From Arcicella aquatica (lineage in GTDB: Bacteria; Bacteroidota; Bacteroidia; Cytophagales; Spirosomataceae), in assembly GCF_034928825.1 (NCBI RefSeq), contig NZ_JAYFUL010000013.1, positions 85,091 through 149,090 of the forward strand: a stretch of 64,000 nt of DNA. The letters are read 5' to 3'. The translations under genes and the position numbers were made by a program. Below, piece after piece: positions 18,610 through 28,004 of the stretch (position 1 is its first letter; the number at the start of each line of letters is the position of its first letter). The notes below the pieces were generated by a model. That model saw only the letters and a list, made by a program, of their open reading frames with translations, ran no database searches and was not told where the DNA came from.

Positions 18610-18750
18610 CAATAAAGTTCAATTTAATATTAATATTGTCATGTAAATTTTCAGCATTCATCATTTATTTCATGAGCAAAACTATTGAAATCATCTTGTA
18701 CTGTTGTTAAACTACAAATATTAAATTTCAACTCTCAAATTAAATTAATT

Positions 18751-20022
18751 ATGAAAACAAGGTTACTTACAATCGTCTTGTTAGCTATATCGCTTATGGC
18801 TAATGCTCAAATGAAATTAACGGGTAGGTTTCTGTACACCCAAAATAATGAAAAGGTGATTCCACGAGGAGTCAATGAAATGTTTATTTATGCTGCAGAT
18901 AAGTCTGGATATAGCACCTATCCTGAAATTAAAAAATCAGGCGCCAATATGATACGCATTACATGGAATACGACAGGCTCAGTATCAGACCTCAAGAACT
19001 CTATTTATAACTGCGTTACCAGAGGCTCTGCCATTCCTGTAGTTACCGTTAATGATGCCACTTGTGATTTTAGTAAGCTACAAACTTGTGTAAATTTTTG
19101 GCTAAAAGCTGACGTCAAAGCGGCTATGATGGATTTTAAGAAGTGGACTGTCTTGAATATCGCCAATGAAGCAGGAGATGGCAATGTATCAAAAGCCACA
19201 TATTTAAGTTCTTATAAAAGTGCTATCACACAGTTACGCAATGCGGGATATACTATTCCGATTATGATTGATGCCAATGGTTGCGGACAGAACCTTCAAA
19301 TGTTAAAAGATACGTGGAGTGAATTATTGAACCATGACCCTTTGAAGAAAATCATTTTCTCAGCCCATACCTATTGGACAGATGGCGGAAATGCTAAGTT
19401 TTTGGATATGGTCAATTATGCTAAAAACAATAATATGCCATTTATTTTTGGCGAAGGACCACAGCAAAAAGCATGGGATTGTAATACCAATATTGACTAT
19501 AAATATGTCATGCAGATTTGTCAAACGAATGAAATCGGCTGGTTAGCTTGGTCATGGGGAGTGGTTAAAAATGGTGACTGTCAGGCGGCTCGTTCACATG
19601 ACATTACTACTGATGGCATATATGGCAATTGGGTGAGTCAATGGTCACAAGATATTGTTTTTTATAATACTTATAGTATTCAAAAGACTTCTGTTCGCCC
19701 TGCTTCTCTAACGGCCAGTAATCCATTTGCTAGGGTTGCAGCAACTGATTATGAATCAGAAAATTCTCAGAATGAAGCAGAATTATATCCGAATCCAGCA
19801 AAAAGTAACGCTACTATTTCACTCCCGAATGATGCAAGCACACAAGTACAGATTGATGTAGTTTCGATGTTGGGAACTGTGGTCAGTCAAAAAACTTATA
19901 CAGTACAGTCTTGTGATAGAACCTTAGAGATAGACTTAGAAAACATAAAAAGCGGAAACTACATTATTAAATCTACCCGCGGGAATAGGGTTGCTTCTTC
20001 TAAATTAGTTATCGAAGAGTAA
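18751..20022 (+). CDS. GH5-like glycosidase with T9SS C-terminal sorting domain
   Basis: 423 residues from Met at 18751, where a signal peptide starts (about 1-20, ending ANAQ); the longer frame from 18685 adds an unlikely leader. The catalytic domain shows VLNIANEAGDG with acid/base Glu140 and FIFGEGPQQ with nucleophile Glu235, plus WLAWSWG near 266, the pattern of GH5 enzymes close to endo-mannanases. The last 80 residues (from about ELYPNPAKSNATI to KLVIEE) form a type A T9SS sorting domain, so the protein is secreted or surface-attached through type IX secretion. Substrate is likely mannan or another beta-glycan; this is inference. Confidence 0.85.
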   Translation: MKTRLLTIVLLAISLMANAQMKLTGRFLYTQNNEKVIPRGVNEMFIYAADKSGYSTYPEIKKSGANMIRITWNTTGSVSDLKNSIYNCVTRGSAIPVVTVNDATCDFSKLQTCVNFWLKADVKAAMMDFKKWTVLNIANEAGDGNVSKATYLSSYKSAITQLRNAGYTIPIMIDANGCGQNLQMLKDTWSELLNHDPLKKIIFSAHTYWTDGGNAKFLDMVNYAKNNNMPFIFGEGPQQKAWDCNTNIDYKYVMQICQTNEIGWLAWSWGVVKNGDCQAARSHDITTDGIYGNWVSQWSQDIVFYNTYSIQKTSVRPASLTASNPFARVAATDYESENSQNEAELYPNPAKSNATISLPNDASTQVQIDVVSMLGTVVSQKTYTVQSCDRTLEIDLENIKSGNYIIKSTRGNRVASSKLVIEE

Positions 20023-20064
20023 TTGACGAAAGCATTAAAATCATCTAACCATAAAAAATACAAA

Positions 20065-20095
20065 AGACATCTTCAAATTACGCATGAAGATGTCT
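20065..20095 (-). terminator. Terminator between convergent GH5 and hydrolase genes
   Basis: An 11-bp stem AGACATCTTCA/TGAAGATGTCT (20065-20075 with 20085-20095) is followed on the minus strand by a T-rich stretch, so it best serves the minus-strand hydrolase gene. Confidence 0.6.
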
Positions 20096-20147
20096 CTGTA
20101 TTGTATCGTTCCGTTAGTCAGCTATATTCCTAAGATTGAAAATGTCT

Positions 20148-20951
20148 TTACTCTGCTAAAAAACTCATAATTTCATCCGAAAAAGGCTGTGTTCTGTAAG
20201 TTCCATTATGATTCCCTTTTACTAATTTTAAGGTAGCATTTTTGAAATATGTTTGTAGTATTTTAGGGTCTCCATTATCTAAATCCTCATCTCCACAAAT
20301 AATTAATACAGGTTTTTTATGCTTCATCAATTCAGAAGGCAAGGCAACGGGCTGATATTTTTGGAGAAAACCTAAGGCTATCGTATCTGCTCCAATTGAT
20401 TTGGCATAAGCAACAGCTCCTTGTGTCTCAAGATGTAAATGTGCTTTTCCGCTAAAGGCATCAGCAAACATCTTTCTCCTGTCCCACTCAGGATTGGTAA
20501 AGTATTGACCTACGCCCCCCAAAACAGATTTACTTACTCTTTTGTCTTTCGTTAATAATTTAGTCGCTACAATAGCCCCTCTTGAATAGCCGACTAAGAT
20601 ATAATCTTTAATTTTCAAGGCTGAAACAATACTCATTACATCTTTTACTTCAGCATCATTTTGATAATACTTATCCTCATGGGGCTTGTCGGAAGCACCA
20701 TTTCCACGCAAATCTGGCACAATCACTCGAAAGCCTTTTGCTATCAAATCTTTATATAATAAAGTTTTTCGCCAGTTTGCACCCGTATTGATAAAACCAT
20801 GTAACAAGACAACAGGCTTGCCTCTTCCAGTATCTTCATAAGCAATGCGTTGTCCGTCAGCAGCTTTTAAGTACTTGAAATGCTGAGCCTTTACATTGAA
20901 AGACAAAAGGATTAGCAAACAAAAAATGAATGTTTTTTGAGGACTTTTCAT
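20148..20951 (-). CDS. Exported alpha/beta hydrolase
   Basis: 267 residues with a signal peptide (about 1-22, ending VKAQ). LLHGFINTG (about 49-57) is the oxyanion region, VGYSRGA holds the nucleophile Ser123, CGDEDLDNGD (about 220) supplies the acid and KGNHNGTYR (about 247) the histidine. The triad is complete. Members include esterases and haloperoxidase-like proteins; substrate unknown. The gene lies 73 bp downstream of the GH20 gene on the same strand and could be read with it. Confidence 0.85.
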   Translation of the reverse strand: MKSPQKTFIFCLLILLSFNVKAQHFKYLKAADGQRIAYEDTGRGKPVVLLHGFINTGANWRKTLLYKDLIAKGFRVIVPDLRGNGASDKPHEDKYYQNDAEVKDVMSIVSALKIKDYILVGYSRGAIVATKLLTKDKRVSKSVLGGVGQYFTNPEWDRRKMFADAFSGKAHLHLETQGAVAYAKSIGADTIALGFLQKYQPVALPSELMKHKKPVLIICGDEDLDNGDPKILQTYFKNATLKLVKGNHNGTYRTQPFSDEIMSFLAE

Positions 20952-21024
20952 TAAATTATAGTTTAATTATTTCCGTTGATTTTACTATTTTGATCCGACT
21001 CCAGTTCTAATTATATTGTCAATA

Positions 21025-23304
21025 TTACTCCACAAAAATCTCATCAACCAACAACCAAGCTTTGCCCCCTGCTCCATATTCTCCTGCTGGAATAATGCCT
21101 TTATTTTCTGCCTGTACTTTTATGAAACGAGCTTTCTTTGTGGCTATTTTAGCGCTAATTTGATTAATTCCATTCGCAGGAAAATCAGAGGTACGATATA
21201 CTTCTTGATAATGAATGCCGTCTTCCGACAATGAAAAAACCAATTTATTCGGCTCCCACATTCTTTGCCAATGGTATTTCAAAATATTAATTCCTATCTG
21301 ACTAATTGACTGAACACTTTCTAAATCAATGGTTGCTTCTACATTTTCTCCGCTAAAGCCCACCCATTGCATATTGTTGTACCTACTATTTCCAGCCAGT
21401 CCATTTACCAACACAAAAGGTACCGCAGGATTGTAACCAGCTTTAGGTTGATTGCCTAATGTCACCTTTTTAGCAATGGCTTTATGATAGCTAAATACCT
21501 GCTCAAATGCTTGTCCATAAGGTTTACTACCCACAAATATTTGGGCTTTCAAATATGCGCTTTTATCAATAACTATCTGATTACTATATACCTTATCATT
21601 TATCGTTGGTATTTTCCCATCTAACGTATAGTGAATAGTTGTATTAGGTAATGTACTAGCTAAATGCACCGTTGTATTACCCGATTTATCCATCAAGAAA
21701 TCATACGTAAATTCCTCAAAGCGGTCGAAGAAGTTTACTTCCTTCTGAGTAAGAATAGCTCTGTGTTGACGTAATCTAACCAGAAAATCATCATAATTAC
21801 GAAGTTCTTTTTGCGACCAAGCAATTTCTGACAAAGCCAACGCTCTTGGGAAAGCCATGTACTCTACATGCTTCGTTGTCGGCATATATTCCGACCAAAC
21901 ATTTGCTTGTACACCTTTGATATATTGTTCGTCTTCGGGTCTCAATTCAGCCGAAATAGGTTCGTAACTATATACTTTTGAAAGTGGTGTGAAGCCCGCT
22001 GCTGCCGTAGGCTCATTTGCTTGTAGTGACTGATAATAATCTAAATACAGGTGACTCTCAGGCGTCATAATTACATCATGCTTTTGCTTAGCCGCAGCAA
22101 TGCCTCCTGCTTCGCCTCTCCAACTCATTACGGTTGCTTTGGGACTCAATCCACCTTCTAAGATTTCATCCCAACCGATTATTTCACGTCCTTTGCTATT
22201 GACATACTTTTCTATTTTTCTGATAAAATAGCTTTGCAATTCATGCTCATCGGCTAGATGCTCTTCTATCATACGTCTCTGGCATTTAGGACAAACTTTC
22301 CAGCGTGTTTTAGGACATTCGTCTCCCCCAATATGGATATATTTTGAAGGGAAAAGAGGGATTATTTCATCTAATACATTTTTCAGGAAGATAAATGTAC
22401 TGTCATTTCCAGCACAGTAAACATCATCAAAAACACCCCAAAAAGTAGCCGTTTTATAAGAGCCTGTTGTACAACCTAAATTCGGATAAGCCGCTAATGC
22501 TGCTACTGCATGACCAGGCATTTCTATCTCAGGAATGATGGTAATATATTTTTCGGAAGCATATTTTACTAATGTTTTTACTTCTTCTTGGGTATAAAAT
22601 CCACCGTATTTTTTTCCATCAAATCGATGTGGTGAGTCTTTTTTATGACCAATAATAGTCTCGTCCCGATACGCTGAAACACTTTGTAAGCGGGGGTATT
22701 TCTTAATTTCAATTCGCCAACCTTGGTCTTCTGTAAGGTGCCAATGGAAAGTGTTGATTTTATAAAAGGTGAGTAAATCAATGTATTTCTTCAGAAAAGA
22801 TAATGGGAATAAATTCCTACCAACATCTAAATGCAAACCACGATAAGCGAATCTTGGATAATCATTCACACGACAACCCGCTAACTTAAAGCCATTATTT
22901 TGAGCTTGATAAACGATTTGTATCAAGCTTTGAATCCCATAAAAAACGCCTGCTTCATCATGCCCGATTACTTCAATAGCATTTTTAGTAATATTCAGTT
23001 GATAGCCTTCTTGTTTTAAAACCTTGCTTGAATCAATTCTCAGACTAATATAATTTGCTTTTGTTTGGGTTGAAATGGGAAAAGAATAACGTGTTAATGA
23101 AGAAAGTGCTTCGCGAAGTAAACCACTATTTTTTGCAAGCGAAGCCGATGGTTTGACAATGGTCGTATTCGTATTTAGTTGAAATATTTCTTTATTAAGC
23201 ACAACAGAAACGGGCTTGGGAATAATAGCAATGCTTTGGGCAAAAGAGGCATTTGATGCTACAAAAAACACCAACGATAAAATGAGACTAAAACGATTTT
23301 TCAT
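21025..23304 (-). CDS. GH20 beta-N-acetylhexosaminidase
   Basis: 759 residues from Met at 23304, where the signal peptide starts (about 1-23). The GH20 N-terminal domain is followed by the TIM barrel with GLHLDVGRNLFPLSF (about 160) and HIGGDECPK, in which Asp328-Glu329 are the conserved catalytic pair. After about 540 come a chitobiase-like beta domain (HYTLDGKIPTINDK) and a C-terminal F5/8 type C-like carbohydrate-binding domain. It releases terminal GlcNAc or GalNAc outside the cytoplasm. It fits with GH29, GH92, NagB and the permease encoded elsewhere in the window. Confidence 0.93.
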   Translation of the reverse strand: MKNRFSLILSLVFFVASNASFAQSIAIIPKPVSVVLNKEIFQLNTNTTIVKPSASLAKNSGLLREALSSLTRYSFPISTQTKANYISLRIDSSKVLKQEGYQLNITKNAIEVIGHDEAGVFYGIQSLIQIVYQAQNNGFKLAGCRVNDYPRFAYRGLHLDVGRNLFPLSFLKKYIDLLTFYKINTFHWHLTEDQGWRIEIKKYPRLQSVSAYRDETIIGHKKDSPHRFDGKKYGGFYTQEEVKTLVKYASEKYITIIPEIEMPGHAVAALAAYPNLGCTTGSYKTATFWGVFDDVYCAGNDSTFIFLKNVLDEIIPLFPSKYIHIGGDECPKTRWKVCPKCQRRMIEEHLADEHELQSYFIRKIEKYVNSKGREIIGWDEILEGGLSPKATVMSWRGEAGGIAAAKQKHDVIMTPESHLYLDYYQSLQANEPTAAAGFTPLSKVYSYEPISAELRPEDEQYIKGVQANVWSEYMPTTKHVEYMAFPRALALSEIAWSQKELRNYDDFLVRLRQHRAILTQKEVNFFDRFEEFTYDFLMDKSGNTTVHLASTLPNTTIHYTLDGKIPTINDKVYSNQIVIDKSAYLKAQIFVGSKPYGQAFEQVFSYHKAIAKKVTLGNQPKAGYNPAVPFVLVNGLAGNSRYNNMQWVGFSGENVEATIDLESVQSISQIGINILKYHWQRMWEPNKLVFSLSEDGIHYQEVYRTSDFPANGINQISAKIATKKARFIKVQAENKGIIPAGEYGAGGKAWLLVDEIFVE

Positions 23305-23341
23305 TTTTGACATGAGAAGGGATGGATTGAAAACGAAAAAT

Positions 23342-23379
23342 GTTTTTGAGATATTTGAAAATTATAATACCTCAAAAAC
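23342..23379 (-). terminator. Terminator of the dipeptidase gene
   Basis: A stem of about 14 bp including one G-T pair (23342-23355 with 23366-23379) lies downstream of the dipeptidase stop on the minus strand and is followed by T-rich sequence. It separates this gene from the GH20 gene. Confidence 0.6.
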
Positions 23380-23407
23380 AAAAAAAATCAACGCTTATTG
23401 CTCAACG

Positions 23408-24481
23408 CTATTTACTCCAATTCTTTCTTAAAAATCTCAACCAATTGCCATGCATGATGTTTTCAATGTCTGTTTGAGAATAACCTCTTTTCTCTAAAAT
23501 GGCTGGTATCGTCTGTAAATCAGCAATGGTATCTAAATCATAAGGACCTTGTTCTGTGCCAAAAGCTCCGTCTAAATCTGAACCTATACCTACATGAAGG
23601 GCGTTCCCTGCCAGTTGACAAATATGGTCGAGGTGGTCTACCATGACAGCCAAGTTACAGTTCATTCCCTCAGGTGTCGATTTACCTCTTACCCAATTAG
23701 GAACCATCATCCAAGCGTCTAATGCTCCGCCAATTACGGCATCTCTACTAATTAATTCCTTTATTTGTTCGTCGCTAAACTGTCTATTATGGTTCACTAA
23801 GCTTCTGCATAAATTATGGCTTGCCCAAACAGCCCCATTGAAATGATCCATGGCTTCCCAAAAACTATCATCACATAAATGCGTAGCATCCAAAATGATG
23901 TTGAGTCTTTCCATTTCTTTCAGTAAATCTTGCCCAGCTTTACCCATAAAACCAGTCGCATCTGTTCCTTGAGCATAACGTCCTGGACCATAGTGTGCAG
24001 GACCAATAGCACGCAAACCATATTGATAGGCTCGCTCTACATGATTGATAGTCACTAGCGAATCTGCTCCCTCTAAGCTTAAAATATAACCAATAGGCTT
24101 ACTTTCGTTGGGTGTGCCATCATTCCAAAGGGCAAGGTGTTTTTCTAATGATTCAAGGTTATTGATTTGAACCATCTCGCCACATTCCTCCATGCTTTTA
24201 TACCATGCTACTTGTCCTTGGGTTTGTGCCCACGCTTGTTCTGGCGATGCCCAACCTGGTAAGGTACTATCAGGTTTTACAAAACGTGCTATTTGTGTTG
24301 CTACGACCAATCCTATATTTCCTTTTCTTAACTCAGGAAAAGTAACCGTTCCTTTGGCACGATCTGGTTTATCGGTCATGCCTTTTTCTCTCTCCCGAAT
24401 TTCAGAGACTGATAATCTTAAATCACGATTCCATTCCATCGCATTCATGCTAAGGTCAAGATGTGCGTCTATTGTAAACAT
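23408..24481 (-). CDS. Membrane dipeptidase-type (M19) metallopeptidase
   Basis: 357 residues without a signal peptide. FTIDAHLDLSMN at the N-terminus supplies the HxD zinc ligands. Glu in LEGAD (about 140), the region ILDATHLCDDSFW (about 200) and ASHNLCRSL (about 223) fit the other metal ligands, and IGSDLDGAFG (about 305) is the conserved C-terminal motif. M19 enzymes are binuclear zinc dipeptidases that often accept a D-residue at the second position. It is just downstream of the D-serine dehydratase-like and RidA genes, although a terminator at 24552-24586 lies between. Confidence 0.88.
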   Translation of the reverse strand: MFTIDAHLDLSMNAMEWNRDLRLSVSEIREREKGMTDKPDRAKGTVTFPELRKGNIGLVVATQIARFVKPDSTLPGWASPEQAWAQTQGQVAWYKSMEECGEMVQINNLESLEKHLALWNDGTPNESKPIGYILSLEGADSLVTINHVERAYQYGLRAIGPAHYGPGRYAQGTDATGFMGKAGQDLLKEMERLNIILDATHLCDDSFWEAMDHFNGAVWASHNLCRSLVNHNRQFSDEQIKELISRDAVIGGALDAWMMVPNWVRGKSTPEGMNCNLAVMVDHLDHICQLAGNALHVGIGSDLDGAFGTEQGPYDLDTIADLQTIPAILEKRGYSQTDIENIMHGNWLRFLRKNWSK

Positions 24482-24551
24482 ATGCTATTTCGTATAAGAC
24501 AAGTGTTGAACTTGTCAGATTTTTCAATGAATTCAGATATGATGCGCAAAA

Positions 24552-24586
24552 AGACTTTCCAGTCCTAAAAAGTCTCTGGAAAGTCT
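24552..24586 (-). terminator. Terminator after the D-amino-acid enzyme operon
   Basis: An 11-bp stem AGACTTTCCAG/CTGGAAAGTCT (24552-24562 with 24576-24586) is followed on the minus strand by TCTTTTTG. It lies after the 24643-26250 pair of genes. Confidence 0.75.
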
Positions 24587-24642
24587 ATATAACAATTGTC
24601 AAGCCTTATTTAATGATATAAAACAATATTCACTAATCGCCC

Positions 24643-25761
24643 TCAATAATTGATTTGTCTGTCTCTGGCAATAATTTTCCATTTTTCCCCTGTCAATACT
24701 TCATGCACTACAATATTTGCTTTTTCGTACAAAGCACATGTTGGGCAAATATGAATAGGTAATCCATAAAAAACGTCCCCGATTTGATAACTATGGTTTT
24801 CGGGAACACCCAGCACCAAATGTTCTTCACTTTGTCCGATAAAAGTTACGTCGGGAGCATTCAAGAAAAATACTCTTCTATCCAAAGGGTTCTCTGCTGC
24901 TACAGACTTGTGCCCTAAATCCAAACAGATTTTATTTTTATCAGGCAGAGAAATTACCCGACTTATCACTAACGCTGCTGGTTCAAAATCTTGCTCAGGG
25001 AAAGAATCTAGATAACCTTTATCCCAATACACAAAAGTGCCAGGACTACATTCTACCTTATCCCTTTTCGCATGAATCGGAAACGTTGGTGTTCCTCCCG
25101 CTACAATATTGAGGTTTTGAATGCCTTTTCCTATTAGTTTTTCTACTAAATCATTTACAGCTTGGAAAGCCGTATTGCATTGTTGAGTACGAACATCAAG
25201 GTCTAAATCTTTGATGTTACCATCATAAATATGGAAGCCTTCCACTGACAAGGCTTTTATATCTTCTAAAGAAAGGATTAATTCAAATGCATTTTCTGGT
25301 AAAATCCCTGTGCGATTCATACCAACATTCAAATCGACATAAAGCGATAAAGTAAGGTCATTCTCCTGAGCGATTTTCGCCATCTCTTTGGCTACCGCCA
25401 GAGAATCGACCAGACACGAAAATTTTATTTCAGGAAAGTGTTTGATGATTTCAATCAAACGAAACAATTTAGCCCCTACTGGCTGATATGCCAAGAGTAC
25501 ATCCTTGGCTTTAGCAATTGCCAAGAGTTCAGTTTCTGCAATGGTAGCACATTTGAATTTCTGAATACCTGCTTCTTGTAACAACTTGGTTACTTCTAAG
25601 GTTTTATGCGTTTTGATGTGTGGTCTCAAACGGCTGACATCATCAATAGAAGCAACAAGCTTTTGGATATTACGCTGTACGATGTCTGGAAAAACTACCA
25701 ATGCAGGCGTATCAAGCGTATTAATATTTTCAATGTTGTACCCAATAGTGTTATTACTCAT
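24643..25761 (-). CDS. D-serine dehydratase/D-threonine aldolase-fold PLP enzyme
   Basis: 372 residues, cytoplasmic. LRPHIKTHKT near the N-terminus holds the PLP lysine (Lys50). The barrel continues through LYVDLNVGMNRTG (about 138-150) and VAGGTPTFP. Near the C-terminus, PIHICPTCALYE gives a His337-x-Cys339 pair. Known family structures use His-x-Cys for Zn in D-serine dehydratase and His-x-Asp for Mn in D-threonine aldolase, so this looks more like a Zn-dependent D-serine dehydratase even though database labels often say D-TA family. The next upstream gene, 3 bp away, is a RidA protein, which removes the 2-aminoacrylate intermediate such a dehydratase makes. Confidence 0.82.
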   Translation of the reverse strand: MSNNTIGYNIENINTLDTPALVVFPDIVQRNIQKLVASIDDVSRLRPHIKTHKTLEVTKLLQEAGIQKFKCATIAETELLAIAKAKDVLLAYQPVGAKLFRLIEIIKHFPEIKFSCLVDSLAVAKEMAKIAQENDLTLSLYVDLNVGMNRTGILPENAFELILSLEDIKALSVEGFHIYDGNIKDLDLDVRTQQCNTAFQAVNDLVEKLIGKGIQNLNIVAGGTPTFPIHAKRDKVECSPGTFVYWDKGYLDSFPEQDFEPAALVISRVISLPDKNKICLDLGHKSVAAENPLDRRVFFLNAPDVTFIGQSEEHLVLGVPENHSYQIGDVFYGLPIHICPTCALYEKANIVVHEVLTGEKWKIIARDRQINY

Positions 25762-25764
25762 GGC

Positions 25765-26250
25765 CTAGTCTTCATGAAGTTCAAACATCGCCTCAATTTC
25801 TACAGGAATATTATCTGGAAGTGTTCCCATACCTACTGCACTTCTTACCCCAATGCCGTTTTCTGTTCCCCATACTTTGGCAAAAAGCTCACTACAACCA
25901 TTGATGACGTAAGGATGGCGCTCAAATTCTGACACGCAATTGACCATGCCCAAAATTTTGATAACACGCTTTACTCTATCTAAACTACCAAGATGTGTTT
26001 TGATGGTTGAAAGCATGGTTAAGCCCACTTGACAAGCCGCTAATTTTCCTTCTTCAATATCTAAGTCTTTGCCAATTCTGCCAATGATCAAGCTTTTATC
26101 GTCTCTTACAGGGCCATGTCCAGATAGGTAGAGGTATTTGCCATCTATTAAGTAAGGTTTATAAACACCTAAAGGAAGAGGTGCTGGAGGTAGGGATAAT
26201 CCGAGCGTTTCAAAAGATTGTTCTGGACTAAGTAATTCAATAACGTTCAT
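25765..26250 (-). CDS. RidA-family (YjgF/YER057c/UK114) protein
   Basis: 161 residues. YLYLSGHGPVRDD (about 39-51), VIKILGMVNCVSEFERHP (about 97-114) and GVRSAVGMGTLPDNIPVEIE (about 133-152) match the RidA fold. The Arg of VRSAVG corresponds to the residue used for enamine/imine deamination in active RidA proteins. It is the first gene of a two-gene unit, 3 bp before the PLP enzyme, and would act in the cytoplasm on reactive enamines such as 2-aminoacrylate. It is longer than typical RidA (about 128 residues) by an N-terminal extension. Confidence 0.88.
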   Translation of the reverse strand: MNVIELLSPEQSFETLGLSLPPAPLPLGVYKPYLIDGKYLYLSGHGPVRDDKSLIIGRIGKDLDIEEGKLAACQVGLTMLSTIKTHLGSLDRVKRVIKILGMVNCVSEFERHPYVINGCSELFAKVWGTENGIGVRSAVGMGTLPDNIPVEIEAMFELHED

Positions 26251-26502
26251 AATAGTAATTGTTTTTGTTTCAAATTTGTGTTGATGAAGCTTTTCATAAA
26301 ACCTTCATCATGCATTTTGCAAGGTTTAAAAAAGTAATATAAGTGTTGCCCTTATCAATCCTGACGTTTTCTATGAAGAAAATCCGTGAATTATTTCATT
26401 AATTTACTATAAATGAACACCTTACAGCATTAATTAAGAGAATTATTTTCACAAATTTTTATCCTGTCAATAACGGATTGAAAGTAATAATATGCTGACG
26501 TC

Positions 26503-27864
26503 CTACTTCGCACCGTCTATCGAACTTTGGGTTGCTTTTGGGGTATTGAGTTTTCTGAATTTTGCATTTTCAATTTTCAATACTGCCGCATTTTTCCATT
26601 GATTGTTAGTGTAAAAGCGTTGACCATTTACGGCACTTACGACTAACCCAATGGTGGTGGGAGCATTGTAGATTTTAGCATCAAAATCTTTTTTGTATTC
26701 TACCAATTCGCTTTTATAGCCCAAAATACTCACTTTGGTATTGGCATTTCCTTCTATATGTGTCAGCACAAAGTTTTTGCGTGTTCCATATCTCCAGTCT
26801 TCAAATCCACTTCTTTGCACAATAGCATAAATGTACTTTTCATCGTTCGACTGCGTGTACCAAATATTATCTTCACGCACGACAGAAAGGGGTTTTACGG
26901 CATGAATGGCTTCAGCATTGGCAAAATTCCAAAGGGCTATTTCTTGTAAAAGTGCTTGTTGTTCTATCTGCAACTCTCCGTCTTGCTTAGGGCCAACATT
27001 CAATAAGAAATTACCTCCTTTTGCCCTGATTTCAACGAGCATATTGATGATTTCTGTACCAGATTTATGAGGGTCATTCGTTGGTTTGTACTGCCAATCT
27101 GTGCCCATCGTATAACAAGCCTCCCAAGGACGCGCCATCGGTTCATCAGGTGTATTTTGCTCAGGCGTTGTCATGATATCACGCGTAATCACCAATTCTG
27201 GATTCAAACTCCAAGCATATTCACGTAGTCCATCGCCTGGCCCATCAATAAAAAGAATATCTACTTTGCCGTAATTAGTCAATAATTCCTTCAATTGCTT
27301 TTTATCATAATCCATCAAGCCTTTGTTATTAGCAGGAAAGTGCTCTGGCAATTGTAAACGACCTATCTGGATATTGTTCTTATGAAAATAGTTAAAGTCT
27401 TCTGGCGAGAAATAAATTCCAATGGCAATTCCTTCTTTTCTGAAAGCATCAATAATTTCTTTGGTAAGGTCTTTTCCATAAGGAGTGTTCATCACATTGA
27501 AGGGCGTGGTTTGTGTATTAAACATACAAAAACCAGAGTGATGTTTCGCCGTAAAAACTACATACTTCATGCCTGCTAACTTGGCACTCTTTGCCCAATC
27601 AGTAGGGTTAAATTTGTTAGGATTAAAGTATTTGGGTAATTCGTCGATGTATTTTTCAACATATTCGTTTGAAGCTCCTGCCAAGGAATGACTGATAACT
27701 GCTCCTAAAGAGACATCTACATTCCAATGAATAAACATCCCAAAAGCTAAATCTTGAAACCAATTTATGCGTTCTGGCTTGTTATTTATTTGTACTTTTT
27801 GTGCCTGAATTTGTATCGTAAAACAAATACAAATCAAGAATATTACTATCTTTTTTAAAAACAT
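26503..27864 (-). CDS. GH29 alpha-L-fucosidase
   Basis: 453 residues with a signal peptide (about 1-21, ending IQAQ). FGMFIHWNVDVSLGA (about 41-55), VFTAKHHSGFCMF (about 102-114) and DILFIDGPGDG (about 203-213, carrying the nucleophile Asp) are diagnostic for GH29. NFLLNVGPKQDGEL (about 285-298) is a further conserved segment. It removes terminal alpha-L-fucose. It lies downstream of susC-susD on the same strand; a large hairpin separates them. Confidence 0.92.
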   Translation of the reverse strand: MFLKKIVIFLICICFTIQIQAQKVQINNKPERINWFQDLAFGMFIHWNVDVSLGAVISHSLAGASNEYVEKYIDELPKYFNPNKFNPTDWAKSAKLAGMKYVVFTAKHHSGFCMFNTQTTPFNVMNTPYGKDLTKEIIDAFRKEGIAIGIYFSPEDFNYFHKNNIQIGRLQLPEHFPANNKGLMDYDKKQLKELLTNYGKVDILFIDGPGDGLREYAWSLNPELVITRDIMTTPEQNTPDEPMARPWEACYTMGTDWQYKPTNDPHKSGTEIINMLVEIRAKGGNFLLNVGPKQDGELQIEQQALLQEIALWNFANAEAIHAVKPLSVVREDNIWYTQSNDEKYIYAIVQRSGFEDWRYGTRKNFVLTHIEGNANTKVSILGYKSELVEYKKDFDAKIYNAPTTIGLVVSAVNGQRFYTNNQWKNAAVLKIENAKFRKLNTPKATQSSIDGAK

Positions 27865-27928
27865 AATCTTATGATAAACAATTGTGATTAAGCAATTTAT
27901 GAAATTACAAAAGTTTATTGATTTTTAG

Positions 27929-27981
27929 TACTTCACCCCGTATTGACGAACATTGAGGCGTTCGTCAATACAGATGAAGTA
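27929..27981 (-). terminator. Large two-part hairpin between susD and GH29 gene
   Basis: A perfect 12-bp inner stem GTATTGACGAAC/GTTCGTCAATAC (27940-27951 with 27960-27971) is extended by an outer TACTTCA/TGAAGTA stem (27929-27935 with 27975-27981). There is no good T-run on the minus strand. It may partly end susCD transcription or stabilise the mRNA. Confidence 0.55.
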
Positions 27982-28004
27982 TTTATATAAAATTGGATAA
28001 TAGT

